Shown: positions 52,140 to 55,034 of the stretch, in pieces
Numbering within the stretch: position 1 is the stretch's first letter
How the letters are laid out: each line of letters starts with the position of its first letter
Assembly: GCA_016845145.1 (NCBI GenBank)
Contig: JAERTE010000035.1
Coordinates: 1-55,034, forward strand
Direction: 5' to 3'
Length of the DNA stretch: 55,034 nucleotides
Origin: Rhodospirillaceae bacterium
GTDB taxonomy: Bacteria > Pseudomonadota > Alphaproteobacteria > Rhodospirillales > Casp-alpha2
Notes under the pieces: model-generated
Database searches by the model: none
The model's input: only the letters and a program-made list of their open reading frames with translations
Told to the model about the DNA's origin: nothing
Made by a program: the position numbers and the translations under genes

Positions 52140-53790
52140 ATTGGCGGCGGCCGTCGCGCTGCATCAGGAAGGCCGGCTTGATCAAGCCGAGGCCCTCTAT
52201 CGTGAAATCTTATCAACCCATCCGCAGCACGCGGATGCCTTGCATCTAAGTGGCTTGATCGCCCATCAACGGGGCGACCACGCAACGGCGCTGGAAAACG
52301 TAGAGCGAGCGATTGAAACCGCTCCCGCCGTTGCCGTGTATCATGCCAACAAGGCGCGAATCTTGCGTGCCCTTGGCCGGAGTGCCGACGCCGTTGATGC
52401 CGCGCGCGCGGCTCTTGCTCTGGAACCGGACAACGCCGAAACATTGAGCGAGCTTTCCGGCGCATTGCTCGAAGCCGAGCAGTCGGCTGCGGCACTGACG
52501 GCCGCGGTTAGCGCGTTGAAGGTTGATCCCGATCTGACGGCGGCGAAACATAACTTGGCGCTGGCGCATTTTGCGGAAGGACAGCGTACGCGGGACGCCA
52601 ATCAACTCGATCAAGCCGAGACGCATTTTCATGCAGCCCTGAATCTTAATCCGGAAATGCTGGAGGCCTTGGTGAACCTTGGCAATGTCCTGCGTGTGCG
52701 CCATCGACTGGATGATGCAGCCGCATGTTACGAAGCTGCTATTGCCAAATCGGATGAGATTCCCGAGGTGTGGGGGAATATGGGGGTTGTACGCCAGGAA
52801 ATGGGAGACACGGCGCGCGCTATCGAGTGTTACGATAAGGCTCTTGTTGCACTTCCTGATAATCCTGAAATTCGCCGCAATCGGGCGCAGGCGTTGCTGA
52901 AGTTAGGGCAATTTGAAGATGGCTGGCGGGAGTTCGAATGGCGTTGGCAAACGGGCCATTTCGTCGGAGTTCGCCGCGACTGGCACAAACCGAAATGGGA
53001 CGGGCAGACGCTCAACGGAGAAACTGTCTTGGTGCACGCTGAACAAGGCTTTGGCGATAGTCTGCAGTTCTCACGTTATTTACCCATGGTCGCGGCACGC
53101 GGCGCCAATGTTGTTGTTGAATGCCCGGGTGTCATCGCAAGTCTGATGGCCGGCGTGGAGGGTGTTGAGAAGGTGGTGCCTTTTGGAGAGCAAATGCCAT
53201 CGTTCGATTTCCAGGTGGCGATGATGAGCTTGCCGGGGGTGTTCAACACGGATTTCAATACCATGCCGGCGGACGTTCCGTACCTCTCTGTCCCGGAGCG
53301 CGCCGAGGCCGCTTGGCGCGACAGATTGGGCGCATCTGGGGGCTTGCGTCGCGTCGGCCTCGTGTGGAAAGGCAGCGCCGCCCATCAACGCAACGAATGG
53401 CGATCACCGGGTCTGGCAGTCTTCAAACGCCTTGCAGAGCTTCCGGAAATTCAGCTGTTTAGTCTGCAGAAGGATGATGAGGCCGACGATATTGCTGAAG
53501 CGCGATTGAACGACACGATCACGCCGCTTGGTCAATCTCTGAAGGATTTCTCCGATACAGCAGCAGCCGTTGTCAATCTCGATCTGGTGATTTCACCCGA
53601 TACGGCGGTTGCGCATCTGGCGGGTGCTCTGGGCAAGCCCGTTTGGCTGATATTGCCGTTCGCTTGCGAGTGGCGATGGTTTGAAGACCGCGATGACAGC
53701 CCTTGGTATCCGAGCATGCGGCTGTTCCGCCAGCCTCGCCTAAACGATTGGGATGGCGCTGTCGATGCCATCATCGCCGCCTTGAATTAG
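52120..53790 (+). CDS. TPR-repeat glycosyltransferase (GT9/GT41-like)
   Basis: A 556-residue protein. Residues about 5-275 are seven or so TPR units (HQEGRLDQAEALYREIL, HQRGDHATALENVERA, LGRSADAVDAARAAL, NVLRVRHRLDDAAACYEAAI, MGDTARAIECYDKAL). After a WREFEWRW linker comes a glycosyltransferase-like domain: VLVHAEQGFGDSLQFSRYLP (near 310), VGLVWKGSAAHQRNEWRS (near 415) and VNLDLVISPDTAVAHLAGALGKPVW (near 485). It overlaps motB, so it may glycosylate a flagellar protein, like the FlmG flagellin transferase. A GTG at 52123 has better spacing from AGGAG than ATG 52120. Confidence 0.8.
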   Translation: MVPANRKLAAAVALHQEGRLDQAEALYREILSTHPQHADALHLSGLIAHQRGDHATALENVERAIETAPAVAVYHANKARILRALGRSADAVDAARAALALEPDNAETLSELSGALLEAEQSAAALTAAVSALKVDPDLTAAKHNLALAHFAEGQRTRDANQLDQAETHFHAALNLNPEMLEALVNLGNVLRVRHRLDDAAACYEAAIAKSDEIPEVWGNMGVVRQEMGDTARAIECYDKALVALPDNPEIRRNRAQALLKLGQFEDGWREFEWRWQTGHFVGVRRDWHKPKWDGQTLNGETVLVHAEQGFGDSLQFSRYLPMVAARGANVVVECPGVIASLMAGVEGVEKVVPFGEQMPSFDFQVAMMSLPGVFNTDFNTMPADVPYLSVPERAEAAWRDRLGASGGLRRVGLVWKGSAAHQRNEWRSPGLAVFKRLAELPEIQLFSLQKDDEADDIAEARLNDTITPLGQSLKDFSDTAAAVVNLDLVISPDTAVAHLAGALGKPVWLILPFACEWRWFEDRDDSPWYPSMRLFRQPRLNDWDGAVDAIIAALN

Positions 53791-54929
53791 GGCTTCGGAA
53801 TTAACACACTGCCCTGCATCAACCGTCTTGCCGTGCGATAACTGCGGGTCGATACCGCTTTCCATTGTCCGTCAGCATGTGCGACTTCCGCGCCCACCGG
53901 CAATACGCCGGACGGCGTGCCGATGCGGAGATCTCCTCCGTTTGCCTGCGCTATCCGGTTCGGCACCGATCCCTCGACCCGAACGGCGGCTGCCAGGCAA
54001 AGCGCGCTGGTCAGTGGTGCGACGCGGTGGATATTTTTCAGCGATAATATCCGTACGGTGATGTCTTGGCTTTCAGAGGTGACGGTGGTGCCGTCGAGTG
54101 CGGTGAATTCGCGCGGCGGCGCCAATAGGCCGATACGCGGGTTTGTCAAAGGCACGTCTTCGGGACGGTTGGCGAGCCCCATGGCGACACCGGCCGCACG
54201 GCGGATACGGTCCAATCTCGCAATCAACTCCCTATCGCCGTCAATGGCCTCGGGGCTTTCCGTGGCCGTGACACCTAAATCGTCCGCCGCTATGAAGACC
54301 ATTCCGGTGGCAGCATCGGCCATGGATACTGTGACTTGTCCCTCTATTGGCACATCAAGCGTGCTGATGACCTCACCAGCGGCGGGCAGAAATTCCCCGG
54401 TGGTGGCGCCCCCCGGTTCCAGGTAGTCCAATTGAATGCGAGCGCCCGTGCCGTACACGCCCTGAATTTCGAAATCACCCAGCACAGCAGCCTTGCCGCC
54501 GGCAACCGGAATTTGCGCATGAATGACGACGCTTGTGTTGGTGTTGTGCAGACGCACCGTGGTGACGCCGTCGGTGACGTCGGGTGTATACATTCCTTCG
54601 TCGATGGCAAATGGGCCGACGGCGGATGATAAATTGCCGCAGTTGGTTGAGTAATCGACTTCAGGCCGGTCTACGGCCACCTGACCGAATGTGTAGTCAA
54701 CATCGGCATCGTCACGTGTGGCGGGGCCAACGCTGACCACTTTGGATAGCGACGAGATACCGCCGCCCATGCCGTTCAATTGCCGAGCGTAAGGATCGGG
54801 CGTGCCGATGACCTGTAGAAACATCTCATCGCGCTGTTCGCGTTCGGTGGGTAGGTCTTCCTCTCGGAAAAACACACCCTTTGACGTGCCGCCCCGGTAA
54901 AAGGCGGCGGGGATTTCAATCTGATTCAT
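53787..54929 (-). CDS. PrpF-family isomerase
   Basis: A 380-residue protein of the PrpF (aconitate isomerase / 4-oxalomesaconate tautomerase) family, a diaminopimelate-epimerase-like fold that shifts double bonds or protons. The N-terminal FYRGGTSKGVFFREEDLP, GMGGGISSLSKV, DYSTNCGNLSSAVGPFAI (with the active-site Cys) and TGMVFIAADDLG are the family marks. The second Cys region (SALCLAAAV) is near 320. Which tricarboxylate it isomerises is not clear. Its stop overlaps the glycosyltransferase stop by 3-4 bases (convergent). Confidence 0.87.
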   Translation of the reverse strand: MNQIEIPAAFYRGGTSKGVFFREEDLPTEREQRDEMFLQVIGTPDPYARQLNGMGGGISSLSKVVSVGPATRDDADVDYTFGQVAVDRPEVDYSTNCGNLSSAVGPFAIDEGMYTPDVTDGVTTVRLHNTNTSVVIHAQIPVAGGKAAVLGDFEIQGVYGTGARIQLDYLEPGGATTGEFLPAAGEVISTLDVPIEGQVTVSMADAATGMVFIAADDLGVTATESPEAIDGDRELIARLDRIRRAAGVAMGLANRPEDVPLTNPRIGLLAPPREFTALDGTTVTSESQDITVRILSLKNIHRVAPLTSALCLAAAVRVEGSVPNRIAQANGGDLRIGTPSGVLPVGAEVAHADGQWKAVSTRSYRTARRLMQGSVLIPKP

Positions 54930-55027
54930 GGCGTGAGTTTGCGCCGCTTGGGGCAGCGGAGCAAGAGGGGGCTTTCAAGTTCGGTGGGCAGGGGGGTATG
55001 ATTCGTCGCGACAGAGGAGGGGGCTTG

Positions 55028-55034
55028 ATGAAAC
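55028..55034 (+). CDS. Start of a gene cut by the window edge
   Basis: GAGGAGG lies seven or so bases before ATG 55028, after which only two codons (Met-Lys) are visible. The product cannot be named. Confidence 0.35.

Overview
The window reads as chromosome of a free-living, flagellated alphaproteobacterium, most likely of the Rhodospirillales type. Supporting signs are BluB, the der-bamB-TPR order, a zur-znuCB cluster with GTTATNNNATAAC-type operators, a serC leader RNA followed by serC-serA, and densely packed GC-rich genes with short gaps. This placement is inference from gene content; no rRNA is present. I see no prophage, insertion sequence or CRISPR array.

Layout: 1-4.5 kb holds the tail of a CinA-like protein, a Rid protein, bluB, tRNA-Leu(TAA), a glycosyltransferase-sulfotransferase fusion, an orphan Hpt protein and a PagL-like lipid A deacylase. 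4.7-12.2 kb holds a cyclic-nucleotide-binding protein, an enolase paralogue paired with a small-molecule kinase, a structured RNA ending in a terminator, a DASS-type permease and a solitary CheB. 12.4-15.2 kb is serC-serA behind a leader RNA. 15.2-21.9 kb holds a patatin, a Rieske oxygenase, an enoyl-CoA hydratase, a DUF2189 protein and an M24 hydrolase/amidohydrolase pair. A vapBC locus with a broken toxin follows (22.0-22.7 kb).

22.8-29.1 kb is a zinc-homeostasis block. Two Zur operators lie between divergent units: znuA, folE and a hisI paralogue leftward; znuC, znuB, zur, a DUF1007 protein and a NicO-type metal transporter rightward. The HisI copy lacks one of the three family zinc cysteines, which fits a zinc-sparing role. 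29.1-29.6 kb is a gene-free patch with a promoter-like site and a dispersed palindrome.

29.6-32.8 kb (minus) holds metA (acetyl-CoA-type residue), a P-loop protein, a peroxiredoxin and an enoyl-CoA hydratase. 33.0-37.3 kb is an operon for a tungsten aldehyde oxidoreductase of the AorABC type with a MoaD-like gene and an unknown small gene; a strong intrinsic terminator sits between aorB and aorC. A hybrid histidine kinase with two periplasmic binding domains follows, then der, bamB and a YfgM-like gene. 43.5-50.3 kb holds a thioredoxin-like protein, a small lipoprotein, a Sel1-repeat/HAD/amidotransferase run, and an opposing glutamine synthetase-like/iron-alcohol dehydrogenase/MarC operon. 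The window ends with flagellar stator genes overlapping a TPR-glycosyltransferase, and a PrpF-family isomerase.

The most notable items are the terminator inside the AOR operon, the C-rich-loop RNA at 9.05-9.17 kb, the zinc-ligand-deficient HisI in the Zur cluster, the single in-frame stop in vapC, and several enzymes that keep their fold motifs but lack canonical catalytic or metal residues.
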